Shown: positions 48,392 to 57,995 of the stretch, one piece after another
Position numbering within the stretch: position 1 is the stretch's first letter
Layout of the letters: every line of letters begins with the position of its first letter
Assembly (NCBI GenBank): GCA_020744425.1
Contig: JAGMUV010000036.1
Span: 310,001 to 374,000 of the forward strand
Direction: 5' to 3'
DNA length: 64,000 nt
Origin: Dactylonectria macrodidyma
Taxonomy: Eukaryota > Ascomycota > Sordariomycetes > Hypocreales > Nectriaceae
Notes under the pieces: model-generated
Seen by the model: only the letters and a program-made list of their open reading frames with translations
Told to the model about the DNA's origin: nothing
Databases searched by the model: none
Program-made: the position numbers and the translations under genes

Positions 48392-49496
48392 TCTCATTAC
48401 GCCTGTGGTTAGAGAGGGGTAGCTACATAAGATTCGCTAACCCTATTCTAGAAGCGTCCAATACTCCGTTCCGAGCCCTAGCAATCTGTCTCGATCCAAA
48501 TGCCTGAATTTCTCCTATACCCTTTAATTCGGTCTCTTACTGCTGCCTTCTGCACCGTCCTGCGCCTTTGCTCTTCTTCAACCACCGATCATCACACCAG
48601 TATGCCAATAGAGCATCATACTCCTCCACCCTCTTATGGTTGAAGAACTGAGGATTCCCCCTCAACTTCAGGATTAAAGTTAACGTTTGGAGTCCTAAAA
48701 CTTAGATCGGGAATGTGCTCACAACGCTCTAGAGGAACGAACCCATGGCGGGTGTGCGCCTCATCGTGTATTGGACTGGGTCCTGTCTCATCGGTGCCAT
48801 AAGACAGCCGAGGCCGTTGTTGCTCCTCGCTGGAACATTGAATGAATCTAGTTGAGAAGCAGTCACACTTTCCTCTAGAATAGAGTCACTGTGAGTCGTC
48901 GTTATCATGGCCTTTTCGCACGTGTGGGAAACGGGAGCTTTGTCCCAGTCTTCTGGGCCCTCTAAATCGTCCCAGCTATTCAACCATGGCTCATAGAGTA
49001 TCGACAGAGTAGGGGTCGGGGCCAATGGCTGGGTAGGATCCATTGACAGTTGACATTCTGATTGCTGAAATCAAAAGCGGGAGAGTTTGGTAATAGGTAT
49101 GACCATGGATTCCAGCAGGGGCTACCGGCATCTCCCAAGTATGAGGATGGATAGAGATGTGACAAGTCTGATGAGGTTTCTGCTGTGGTAAACAACCCAC
49201 CACGCGGAAATTTCAGATATTACCCACTTAAAAATGAGGCTCTGTGCAGTGGCAACCGAAACCAGATTCCGATTGTCATTGGAAACATTTCTTAATATAT
49301 GCTTATGTGACTAACATGTATTAAGGGATGCTTTTAATGACAAGCGGAACCTGGCCTCGGTTGCCACTGCACAGAAAGAAGTACAACCGGCAACGGCATG
49401 TTGGCTACCTTTCATGAAAACAAGGGTATTAATCGATATTTTACCGAAAGACCTGTGCCAGCAAACATGAGAAGTTGATTTTTCTGTCACAAACAT
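48391..49496. other. Sparse region; possible disordered minus-strand frames
   Basis: Minus-strand frames at 49203-48980 and 49043-48729 might be two pieces of one small gene. The second reads LAPTPTLSILYEPWLNSWDD and EGPEDWDKAPVSHTCEKAM. A run ending TTTGATTTCAG before CAATCAG (near 49070) could be an acceptor site. No domain or start is convincing. Confidence 0.25.
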
Positions 49497-49700
49497 CGTA
49501 TAAGCGCATCGGTTGGTCTTCCAGCAACCCGCATCCGCCGACAAACATTCGGGGGTGCGTAAGCACATCGGTCGATCCTTCATTAGCAAACATCCGCTAA
49601 CAAACATTTGAAAGCCGTGTAGGCGCATCGGTCGATCCTTTGTTGGCAAACATCCGCTAGCAAACATTAGAAAGCCGTGTAAGCGCATCGATGGATGCTT
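49497..49700. repeat. Tandem repeat, about 3.3 units of about 60 bp
   Basis: Units begin with CGTGTAAGCGCATCGGTCGA-like sequence and contain GGCAAACATCCGCTAGCAAA-like sequence. Starts fall at about 49497, 49557, 49615 and 49675. The last two full units are most alike. On the minus strand they give repeated MRLHGFxMFxSGCLxxKDRP peptides, probably a side effect. Confidence 0.85.
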
Positions 49701-49895
49701 ACAAATTTTCTGTACAGACCAATTTTAAGAGAAGATGTTCCTAGCTCATGGTGTGGTACATGGCAACATGGCAGCTGTGTTGGTATCTATATAGAGTCGA
49801 TACCCCGAGAGTATTGGTGTAGTCCTACTTGCCGCACCAAATATGTCAGGCAACATGGCCCTCAGGCGAGCGATGGAACACAAAACGGGACCTAA
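49695..49895 (+). pseudogene. PHD-finger-like fragment
   Basis: A 66-residue frame with SWCGTWQHGSCVGI, then IPREYWCSPTCR. This resembles the second half of a PHD zinc finger (C-x-x-WQH-x2-C ... YxCxxC), which reads histone tails. The first Cys pair is missing and one Cys of the final pair is shifted, so only a fragment is left. It abuts the tandem repeat. Confidence 0.3.
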
Positions 49896-50961
49896 GTTTG
49901 GCTGTAACTGGTATCGCATGACCAAATTGAAGATTGAGGGGATACACACCCAACCGGGGATTAAAGCAACCCAGTAAAGTCTTCAGTACAGTACAACAAA
50001 CAGTGAAGGTTCTGACACTGCTTTTGGGTCCCAACCTCAGGACGAGGTTGGTAGGCGGCTTGCCCCACAATGCCAAGGAGTAGTTTCCTCATTATCCGAT
50101 GTTGCAAGAGATGGTGTCAGACGGAACGTCCCGGCCGGGCAGATGCCTCAGGCCGCAGCCCGGAATCGGGCGGGTCAAGATTACAGTGCTACAGGCTCCC
50201 TAGCTGATCCAATTGACTACTTCCTGCTTCACGGGATACATCATTATCATCGTTCTAATGCATTAGACCCCTGCATCAGACCCTACGACTTGTCTCGCCG
50301 CTAGTCACGTGTCTGACAGATGGCAAAGTCACTCGGTTGGACACCCCCTGTACCTGGCGGGGCCAATCTGACCAATCAGATGGAGCGCACACGGGCCCAG
50401 TCCATTGACAGGTGGTACATGCATAACCTGAACAGCTGCCCTCCTACCAGCAGGGGGGGCTTGGAGATTCACGACAAACAAACAAGGCTGCATAGGCTGG
50501 CCAGTCAAGGGTTGAGCCAACAGAGCCTCCTAGCTCATCCGTATCCTAAAGTGTTTTACTTGCTGTGAGGCCCGGCGCCGAGAGTAGGTGCTACGCTCTT
50601 TCGATGCTTCTAATGATCCTAAATGAGTGTGGCGAACGAATCGCCACCAATGGGACCTGCTCGCAAAGGCTAACGTCGGAATCTGAGCCTCCATTCTGAC
50701 CAAGGACTAAACCAACAATCCTCTGAAATCGAAGTTATCATAGAGTTGCATCATCCTTTGCGAATCCTGGACCAACAACACACCAAATACCGACTGACTG
50801 GAAAGCTAAGATTCAGGTCAAGTTAACCAACTGCGTTGCATCTGCTTCCAAATCAGTCTTCCCCAGTCATACCCAATAAATCTGGTCTTTTAAATTGCCG
50901 CTGTGTCCCAACATGAAGTGTGCATTCGATTGTATCTACTGGAATATTCAATTAATTTATA
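49896..50961. other. No recognisable gene
   Basis: No frame with a domain. The right part should contain the promoter of the small forkhead gene. I see no long repeat. Confidence 0.4.
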
Positions 50962-51504
50962 ATGAACTGGAATCCGAGCTTGCACGACTTTGCTACAGAT
51001 GGATGTCCTTTTTGCAACGTCTACATTTCATGGAACGAATGCTCTATCCCCGACAGTCAACGGACTTTAGCCAGTACAATACCTCACCAGGCCGCCCTTA
51101 CGCCACTTCTTGAGGCATCGGCATGTCCGCAGTCTAAACCAAGAAGCCAGGAATCATACGCACAACTCCTTTTCGACGCCTTCATACAGCACAAAGCCCA
51201 GGAGCAGGAGAGCAGTGAATATATTATGTCATTGCAGGAGATATATCTGTGGTTTACGGAGAATCAACAGAACGTGATCGCCAGGAAAGGTTGGAAAAAG
51301 AGCATTCGCCACAATCTAAGTATGAATCCGGTCAGTTGCCAGGCTAGGAAAGGACGAATAGTGGATCATGCTAATGCACCGCAGGCCTTCTCTCCGCCTG
51401 ATTCTGTAGGTACAACCCGAGAAAGAGGTCTTTGGCGATTGGACCCCGCTGCTGTTGCCCTTGGGAGAGTGCCACCTACCTCGCGAGGGCGGAAGTCGAG
51501 ATGA
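50962..51504 (+). CDS. Small forkhead-domain protein
   Basis: The frame is open without splicing (180 residues), but a 54-bp intron (51331-51384, GTCAGT...GCTAATG...GCAG) is likely. Removing it joins SIRHNLSMNP to AFSPPDSVGTTRERGLWRLD, which restores the canonical NSIRHNLSxNxAF...LWRL order of a forkhead winged helix. The mature product would be 162 residues (50962-51330, 51385-51504). The domain starts at ESYAQLLFDAFIQH (64-77), then MSLQEIYLWFTENQ (89-102), GWKKSIRHNLSMN (110-122). The residue after GW is Lys-Lys rather than the usual Gln-Asn, a noticeable change in the recognition helix. Forkhead proteins are nuclear DNA-binding regulators; this one is far shorter than the family's usual 400 or more residues, so it is either a minimal paralogue or a truncated copy. 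Confidence 0.7.
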   Translation: MNWNPSLHDFATDGCPFCNVYISWNECSIPDSQRTLASTIPHQAALTPLLEASACPQSKPRSQESYAQLLFDAFIQHKAQEQESSEYIMSLQEIYLWFTENQQNVIARKGWKKSIRHNLSMNPVSCQARKGRIVDHANAPQAFSPPDSVGTTRERGLWRLDPAAVALGRVPPTSRGRKSR

Positions 51505-53144
51505 ACAAGTGGAGCTAGGTGGCTGGACCTGACTCAACACACACAAATGCCTCTGCTCCGAATGTTCAATTTTGTTGTATCTGCGGAGTAACCATGTCCT
51601 CATTGGTTACGAGTTTACTGGATGAAGTGTGGACCTCGTCAGTCAGGTGAGGTGACATACCTGCAGCTTCCCTGCGCGATGGATCGCTGGGCCCGCACGT
51701 TCGAGGCCGGGCTAGCCAACCATGAAACCAAGCATGGATGATAATTAGACGAAGGATCGAAGTAGCTGTTGCCAGGATGATCATCACCAACATTCTCAGT
51801 TGTATGCACGATTTGTCTCTGTTCCCCACATATTGGGTTAGGGATGAACGCATTGGGGCGCGCTTGGATGGAGTTGTTACATCACCATGCCATCTTCCGT
51901 CCGTAGATATGAAATCGGCGGTGTCGGTTCTAACATAGTAAGTAGTCTGAAATTTATAGCGCAATTGGGGGGGCTTTTCACCCACGGGACATTACTTCAT
52001 GTCAGTACGTTTGCGAACCGTCCGATTCACATGTGGGGGGCCAACATGGCTAGCGTAGCTTATTTCAAGGGCTATCACAGTGGCAAATCCAGGCAGCGAA
52101 TGTTCGGACCAACGCCCGGGTTACTCGTATTCACGAGAGCCAAGGCGTCTGACGCCAGGAAGCGCCAAGATGCAAGGGCGAAGGGAGAGGGCGGCGGGCT
52201 GAGCGTTTAGCCCTGGAACATGCCGATGAGCCTAGCCGAGGCGTAAGTTTACGCTCAAGCGAGTGTAGATTGGGGGCTAAGATCGGCGATACGAATCACT
52301 CGTTTGCTAACTGGGGGTCATGTTACACCTGCTGCGTAAGGCAATTGCCCGCTGGGGGGGCCTGCCGCCAAAATGGGCCAACAGGTTATCCAAGTGACCA
52401 ATGCACAGCCAACCGTCCGCTAACGGCCGTGCGCAATGGCGAAATCGCCCGGTGCTCTCTGTGCCAACTGGTTAGTTCTAGTGACTGCGCTCAGCCTAGC
52501 GAGGGATCAAGGTCACGTCACCAGCTTCGTTGCGTCAGTTTGCCCAGCGCTAGTGCTCCGGGAAGCACGCAACTGAGAGTAGTACTCAGAAGTGGGAGAT
52601 ACTATCCCGCTTCGCGGCTAAGTGCAAGCGTTGGAATTAAGTGGTTCAGGTTCAGGCTCAATTCCCACTCGGTTTTAGCCGCCATTCCACAGCAGCCATG
52701 CCCGGTAAGCGGAGTTTGGCTGACAGCCGAAGCGCCCCGGCCAGCTGCCCCAGTTGGGCTCCAATGAGGCGAACTATACCATCCAGGACCACCTAATGTT
52801 GTTGGATTGCGCAGTGATGCTGAGTGCACTTGATAAAAGGTGGTTGTTATTGTTCTGATTGTAATTATTCTTAATTTTAATGAACGTGAAAGCCCTCTTT
52901 TATACTTCAATATGAGCCTGAGTCCTACGAAGTCGCCACCATCTAGGACTTCTCTTTGATGAAGCAAAAAGGTTGCAGGTGATGTTGAAAGGTCTAAGTT
53001 GCATATGTCTGAGAGCACAGCTTCTTACATAGTATCCACATCCCAGCCACCAGCAGATCGGACCATCTTAGTCATACGGTTTCAACATTTTTAGAGTTTG
53101 TCATGACATCAGGGTCATGAAGTCGAGGGGGGAACCTCAATCCT
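51505..53144. other. No recognisable gene
   Basis: Contains overlapping frames on both strands (51566-51985 minus, with one hydrophobic stretch; 52270-52767 plus). Neither has a domain or family resemblance. Local G runs occur at 51967-51973 and 52353-52359. Confidence 0.35.
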
Positions 53145-53149
53145 TCCAA

Positions 53150-53525
53150 CAATCTGTACGGAGTAAATGCCTGGTAGAACGACTTCGAAGCCTCTACCTG
53201 ATGTTGCATCTAGGAGATGGAAGTGATCATGTGTGTGAGAAGCTCTTGCTATTCTTCCTATCTAATGAGGGTCTTTGGGTCAGTCTTATAGATGAAGAGA
53301 CTGATGATGACCTCGTACAGCCAAGAGGGTCCGGATGCTACGGACTATTTGACTTTATCTAGCTATCCTCCTGACCATAGCTTGTGACGAAGCTGATGAC
53401 GAGGCCTGTGACGAGGAAAGTGGCTGTGGAACCTTATGATGAAGGGCAGAAAGCTTGACTGTTGTCATAGCTGCAAAATCCGATATCCCGAAATGTGACA
53501 CCTGACGGGCGAGTGAGACCTCCTT
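53150..53525 (-). pseudogene. Helitron Rep N-terminal fragment split by a solo LTR
   Basis: 53153-53201 plus 53501-53525 together read AATGCCTGGTAGAACGACTT, then GCCTCTACCTGACGGGC and GACCTCCTTGCA. They match the Rep N-terminal coding region of both Helitrons (about 33635-33690 and 41888-41945). Only about 70 bp of Helitron are recognisable. Confidence 0.55.
53202..53500. mobile_element. Solo LTR with CCTGA target duplication
   Basis: 299 bp, TGTTGCATCTAGG to AAATGTGACA, flanked by CCTGA at 53197-53201 and 53501-53505. Same family and orientation as 43299-43605, nearly identical apart from small indels (for example the GAAAAGCTAGG segment present only in the first copy). Confidence 0.93.
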
Positions 53526-53547
53526 GCAAGTGAGACTTATCTCCATC

Positions 53548-53770
53548 TTATCTCCATCTTATCTCCATCTCGTCTTGAACGCCCACCACCTGATTGAGCC
53601 ACTTCGTTGCCCATCCTTGAAGCTGTTGATCTGACATCTGAGCCAATTCGAGGTCGAGCATTTTGATCGTGGCTTCGTAGTAACTAAGGATTCGCTCAAA
53701 TATTTCGACCACCTCCCAGTCCTTGTCGGATAGCTGCTTCTCTGGCTTGCAAATAAAGGGCAATGTGAGT
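53548..53770 (-). pseudogene. hAT transposase fragment
   Basis: A minus-strand stretch reading KQLSDKDWEVVEIFERILSY followed by YEATIKMLDLELAQMSD. This matches the segment of hAT transposases just after the catalytic core (compare LSEEDWDVVEVFIQVLRPFD in the element at 21.5 kb), but from a different family. The frame continues to 53937 without hAT similarity. A three-fold ATCTCCATCTT run lies at 53541-53572. Confidence 0.65.
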
Positions 53771-54094
53771 GACTTCTTATAGACTGACCTAAGTGTATGA
53801 GTAGATACTACCTCAATTTCTCTGCTATATAAAATTTCTCCATCCGGCTGGTCTACTGTATCCTGCAGCTGGAGTCGGCCGCTTCCTACAAGAACCACCG
53901 AAAGGATCGACAGGGGAGACCAGGCTTGTTCAACCACTGGCGAACAGGAAAGCTCTACCGGGGGGCCGGTCCAGCTCCGGCCGACACACGGCTAAGAGAA
54001 AGCACCATTATCCTACGCCAAGGTCGCAGCCACCAAAGAAAGCAGCCTGGATGGATGGTCCCGCGGCGACATTGGGGAAGTCCCCGAGATTAGA
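53771..54094. other. No recognisable gene
   Basis: About 320 bp between the hAT fragment and the duplicated Cys/His-module piece. I see nothing recognisable. Confidence 0.4.
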
Positions 54095-54290
54095 TTTACG
54101 ATCTCCGCCCACCAATTAGATAGAAACATCGCCATCATCATCAAGAGGTGGCTGACAACAATCGAATGGTGGAGATGGAAGTGTAGCTACTGCTCGCCAA
54201 TGGCAGTCGAGGCCAATCCGTTCTTCATGAACTGCGCGAATACGCACATGGGTGTGCCGGGTCATAGAGACTCGGTTTGGGAAGGCATCC
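54095..54290 (+). pseudogene. Partial copy of Cys/His module 2
   Basis: Closely matches 9576-9770: CTCCGCCCACCAATT, CGCCATCATCATCAAGAGGT, ACAATCGAATGGTGGAGATG, GTCGAGGCCAATCCGTTCTT and GAGACTCGGTTTGGGAAGG occur in the same order. A one-base deletion after the second Cys codon (TGCTCGCC for TGCCTCGCC) and further small changes break the frame. The similarity stops on both sides within about 200 bp. Confidence 0.85.
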
Positions 54291-54616
54291 GCGCGGAGAT
54301 GCCGAGGCAGTACGAAGTAGCCTTCTGGCACACAAGACATACAAGGTACTCTAGGTGAACCTATGGGTGGCAGGGCCAGCCGGTACTATCGGTACCGCTC
54401 GACTGCGTAATCGGCTCCGCAAAACAAGTTTAGTCTTTCTCTGTGAGTCTTTTGGCAAACACTCGAATGTCATTACTTCCGCTAAGGCAGATGGAAACCA
54501 CTGATCGGGGATATGGGTCAATCAGATAGCTACATATTGAAGGTAAATGGCTCAACATATTGATTTAGGCCGTAATAAAATATATTATTCTGTAACAGAG
54601 AAAATATTTAATGAAT
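54291..54616. other. No recognisable gene
   Basis: About 325 bp downstream of the tetraspan gene (which reads leftward to 54617), so its terminator or polyadenylation region should be here. AATAAAATATATTATT at about 54573 is a candidate polyadenylation-type AT-rich stretch. Confidence 0.35.
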
Positions 54617-55473
54617 TTATATTGCTGGCAAAGCTGCCTGTAGAACTACCAAACCGAAATGACAAAAACTCAATGAAAAGAGGCATATAGAGGCGTAGAA
54701 CGCGTAGCCTGAATGGAAGGACCCATCTGCTAGCTTTCCCAACGCACGGCCGCCCGAGTATATCGTCCAGACGAACGCGCCGAAACAAGTGAACATCGCC
54801 AAAGACGAGATACTCAGCAGAATGCAGACCAAGCTTCTAAGCCATAAATGACAGAATAGAGATATGATATAAAATGCCGAGAAAATAACCACAAGTACGA
54901 GGCCTGCACGAACAAAGGTCAGAAGGGACGCCTGCTTCAACGCCTCCACCAATGATTGAGCGGGGGCGTATGTTGCAGCGAGCTGCCCAAAGCTGTCGTT
55001 GCCCTCCATTGGGAGCTCTACGCAGTCCGAATGCCCATCGCCATATTCTATGCACCCAGACTTGATACCTATGTTGCAAGCCTTGGGAATGGCTCCGCTG
55101 ACCAACGTCTCGGCCGCCGCAACTGCACTGCTCGCCTTGTTTGTGACATCCGCTGCGACTCTCGTGGCCTGAGCGATGGCTGTCGTTACTTTGCCAACGA
55201 TGTCCCCTGTACCTCCAGCAATTTCTGTCGCCTGAGACTGAATTTCACCTACTGGGTTTGGAAGACTCCTTTGGAGAATATTGTTCTGTAACTTTGTTGT
55301 AGTTAGATACTATTCATGATAAGATTGTTGGGGTCAGCTACCGAAAGGCTGAATACGCCTTGACTGTATGCGTTCTCATGTCCTGTTAACAGTAGACTAG
55401 AGAGGACCAAAATAGGTATGATCAATACTAGGTGAGCTAGCGCCCAAATACAAGCTTTACATCTTGAAAGCAT
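54617..55473 (-). CDS. Tetraspan membrane protein (SUR7/PalI-like)
   Basis: Two exons (55473-55342 and 55291-54617) separated by a 50-bp intron (GTAGCT...CAAAG) give a 268-residue protein in frame. TM1 is near the N-terminus (WALAHLVLIIPILVLSSLLL). An external region of about 130 residues follows, with an Ala/Thr-rich helix (KVTTAIAQATRVAADVTNKA) and a Cys trio (ACNIGIKSGC, SDC). Then three close TM segments: FVRAGLVLVVIFSAFYIISL, SLVCILLSISSLAMFTCFGA and YAFYASICLFSLSFCHFGLV. One N-terminal TM, a large Cys-bearing loop and three further TMs is the layout of fungal SUR7/PalI proteins, which sit in the plasma membrane (eisosome or pH sensing). The family GLFxxC signature is not clear, so the assignment is by topology. 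Confidence 0.65.
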
Positions 55474-56073
55474 GGCAAATAATACAGCAGACAGCCAAAG
55501 ACTAGATTCTCGAAAATGTGGGCTGAGGTTACTTTATATTTAAGTAACAGTACCTAAGGCGGGTTTCGATCTCTTACAATATGCAAATACAGTCATAGTC
55601 CAGAGGAGCCTCGCATATGGAAGCCATTGTCAGCCGGGTCAAGGACTAAAACTCGACCTCGTGAGTATTTCGTGAGTATAATTCATACTGCACCTGCATC
55701 TTTTGAATGAGTCACAAGAATGCATCGTTCCCATGCTGATCCCCAGAGAGAACGCCCAAATGATCGAGCTGACTAATAAGCACAGTCCGCCTGGGAGCGC
55801 CTAGGTTCGTGGGGCCCCGTGACTTTAGAACTCGCGGGGTCCCGCGAAAATGACTAAGTACAGTGTGTCTCTAGATAACCACAGCACAATATTCAGAAAA
55901 TTACTGAAGGAATGAAGTCGTTAGGTGGATTTTGATGACCTGAACCATGGGGGGGGTAGCTGAGGTAGACCATGGTCCACTTATTTCCTATTTGGGCCAA
56001 GTTTCTTATGCCAAGCCAGACCGTGCTTCTGGGGTATTGATTGGCTAAGAAATAGTGGGGCTGTGGAGCAAGG
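55474..56073. other. Upstream of the tetraspan gene
   Basis: No frame is supported. GC-normal sequence changes to AT-rich at about 56090, next to a long palindrome. Confidence 0.4.
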
Positions 56074-56130
56074 TCTAAGTTAGGTGCTATATAATGCATT
56101 ATTAATGCATTATATAGTACTTAACTTAGA
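56074..56130. repeat. 57-bp near-perfect palindrome
   Basis: Arms of 28 bp: TCTAAGTTAGGTGCTATATA followed by ATGCATTA, and its inverse. There are two mismatches, both G in the left arm versus A at the equivalent place in the right arm. It lies 12 bp before the gypsy element. Confidence 0.93.
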
Positions 56131-56142
56131 TATAATAGTAAA

Positions 56143-56343
56143 TGTGACGGGAGCGTCTGGAGTGCTGGACCCAGGGTGGGGTCGATACGTAACTAGGACG
56201 CACGGGGCAGGCCACAGGGACTATCAACGCGTCTACGCGTCTACGCGCCTGCCCGCTTTCTCTTTCCTCTTCATCGTAGTATTCTCGCAATACAGTGGCA
56301 TTACCTCTTGAGTTGATCTCATACAGCCCGTGACATTATACTA
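56143..56343 (+). repeat. Gypsy 5' LTR
   Basis: TGTGACGGGAGCG to CCCGTGACA, with TTATACTA following. The conventional TG...CA end would be 56335. It includes a GCGTCTACGCGTCTACGCG reiteration near 56229. Confidence 0.88.
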
Positions 56344-56501
56344 CGATCATTTATTCTTTCCACCTACATCTTGATTAACTCTGACCCGCGTCAGTGCGAG
56401 GTTAATCGTCGCGTCGGATCCGACTATAGATCCGCCTACCTGCAGCGAGACGCAGGTACGAACAGCAAACCACCGTTGACTGGAACCAATCAGCAGTCGA
56501 C

Positions 56502-57995
56502 ATGACCAGGAGCTCTGAGTTGGGCGCGTGGAGCGCTGACAAAGAGGGCATCAATAAGGCACGCCAAGAGAGCGCCTTTTATCAGCAGGTCCAGCAGTAC
56601 CTCGCTAAGTCCGTAGACGAGGACAGCGAAGGGACTACCAATACAGAAGACGACGAAGGGATATCTATCAGACCTTTCGCGCGACTCGCAGCAGATTCTA
56701 TCGAAGAAGATTTGAACGCTCGAACCTGCGAGATCACGGACAACGGCCGATTCACAGTCTACGTGAAAGACCAGGACGGGAGATTCAGGAACCTCCCGAT
56801 CGATGCCGACAATATCGAATCGATGGTCCAGAAATACCCTGAGGTGCGAGCCTCGATAATTCGCAATTTTGCCGAGCAATTGGCAATCAGAGGGCAGCGA
56901 GACGAGCTTATCGAGCTGCACAACAAGCACGTCGAGACGACCGAGCGACTCATTAAAGAGCACAATGAAGCAATTGAGGCCGAAGCGATGGCCCACGCCG
57001 AGGTGGCACGGATCAACAAGGAACTGGCACGGTTGAAAGCGGCACAGCATACTGCCCCTCTCCGCGAAGACACGCCTCCTGGGAGCGAGACAACGGCCGA
57101 GACCAAGCTGCGCCGGAAGCGGGAGAGTGACCCACCAGAGCTCGATGATGGCAAGGAACCGGACTTTGAAGACTGGCTCATCAAGGCCAGACGCAAGCTG
57201 CGACGCGACGGCCCACGAGACTACCCTGAAGAGGAGGACAAGGTATATTATATTTTCGGTCGTTGCAAGGGTATCGCGGCTGCCTATTTACGCCCCCGCA
57301 TGCCCGAGAACGCGGAGGAAGACGCCTTCGAGACCGCTGAAGATGTCTTCCAAGCCCTGACGACCCTCTTCCGGGACAAGAACAAGAAGATCAAGGCGCG
57401 AGAGGAGTTCAAGGCCTTGAGATACTATACCAATGGTAGCTGGCGTAGCTTCTACGTCAAGTTCTTGGCTACAGCGAACGACGCTAAGATCCCCAAAAGG
57501 GATTGGAAGGAAGAGCTCTATGACAAAGTGCCAGTGGAGATGAAACGTACTGTGGCTACGCAGCGCTTTGCCGAAGAGGTAAGCTTCGACACCTTTGCGG
57601 CAGCGCTTGGCGACATCGCGGTAGTGGAAGAGGCCTATGCGAAGACCTTAACGAAGAAGGACAGCAAGAGGACCAGCAAGTTACAGACCAGCAAGAGCGA
57701 TGGTGCTGCCACTGGGAAGAAGGACACCAAGAAGTCGGCAACTTCAACACCCAAGTACTCGAAGACTAAGATTGACGGCAAATGGACTTTCAAGGACCCA
57801 GAGGTTCGCAAGCTAGCCGAAGAAAGGAAGTGCTTCAAGTGCAAGAAAGTCGGCCATACCCACCAGGAGTGTCCGGAGGGGGGCGAAGTGAACGAAGTTC
57901 GTGCCAAGGCTAAGAAGGCAGGGCGGACGATTACTATTGCGATCCCTGATGAATCAGATGAGTCGTCCTCCGAGTCGGAAAAAGACGAGTCCTAG
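56502..57995 (+). CDS. Gypsy Gag
   Basis: 497 residues, ATG at 56502. A long charged, coiled-coil-like N-terminal half (about 100-180) is followed by the retrotransposon Gag capsid domain at about 210-390 (DWLIKARRKLRRDGPRDYPE, RCKGIAAAYLRPRM, ALTTLFRDKNKKIKA, FYVKFLATANDAKIP). Then a Lys/Ser-rich linker and a CCHC knuckle, C444-x2-C447-x4-H452-x4-C457, that binds element RNA, and an acidic Ser/Glu tail. It ends in TAG at 57993. The pol frame is open from 57962, so the two overlap by 34 nt and pol lies in the -1 frame. Confidence 0.9.
   Translation: MTRSSELGAWSADKEGINKARQESAFYQQVQQYLAKSVDEDSEGTTNTEDDEGISIRPFARLAADSIEEDLNARTCEITDNGRFTVYVKDQDGRFRNLPIDADNIESMVQKYPEVRASIIRNFAEQLAIRGQRDELIELHNKHVETTERLIKEHNEAIEAEAMAHAEVARINKELARLKAAQHTAPLREDTPPGSETTAETKLRRKRESDPPELDDGKEPDFEDWLIKARRKLRRDGPRDYPEEEDKVYYIFGRCKGIAAAYLRPRMPENAEEDAFETAEDVFQALTTLFRDKNKKIKAREEFKALRYYTNGSWRSFYVKFLATANDAKIPKRDWKEELYDKVPVEMKRTVATQRFAEEVSFDTFAAALGDIAVVEEAYAKTLTKKDSKRTSKLQTSKSDGAATGKKDTKKSATSTPKYSKTKIDGKWTFKDPEVRKLAEERKCFKCKKVGHTHQECPEGGEVNEVRAKAKKAGRTITIAIPDESDESSSESEKDES

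Noticed and set aside
48197..48397. Poly-histidine ORF on the minus strand
   Set aside because: Produced by the (GAT)12 microsatellite; no domain and no start context.
52270..52767. 165-residue + strand ORF
   Set aside because: Cys/Ser/Pro-biased with no pattern or family resemblance; likely chance frame.
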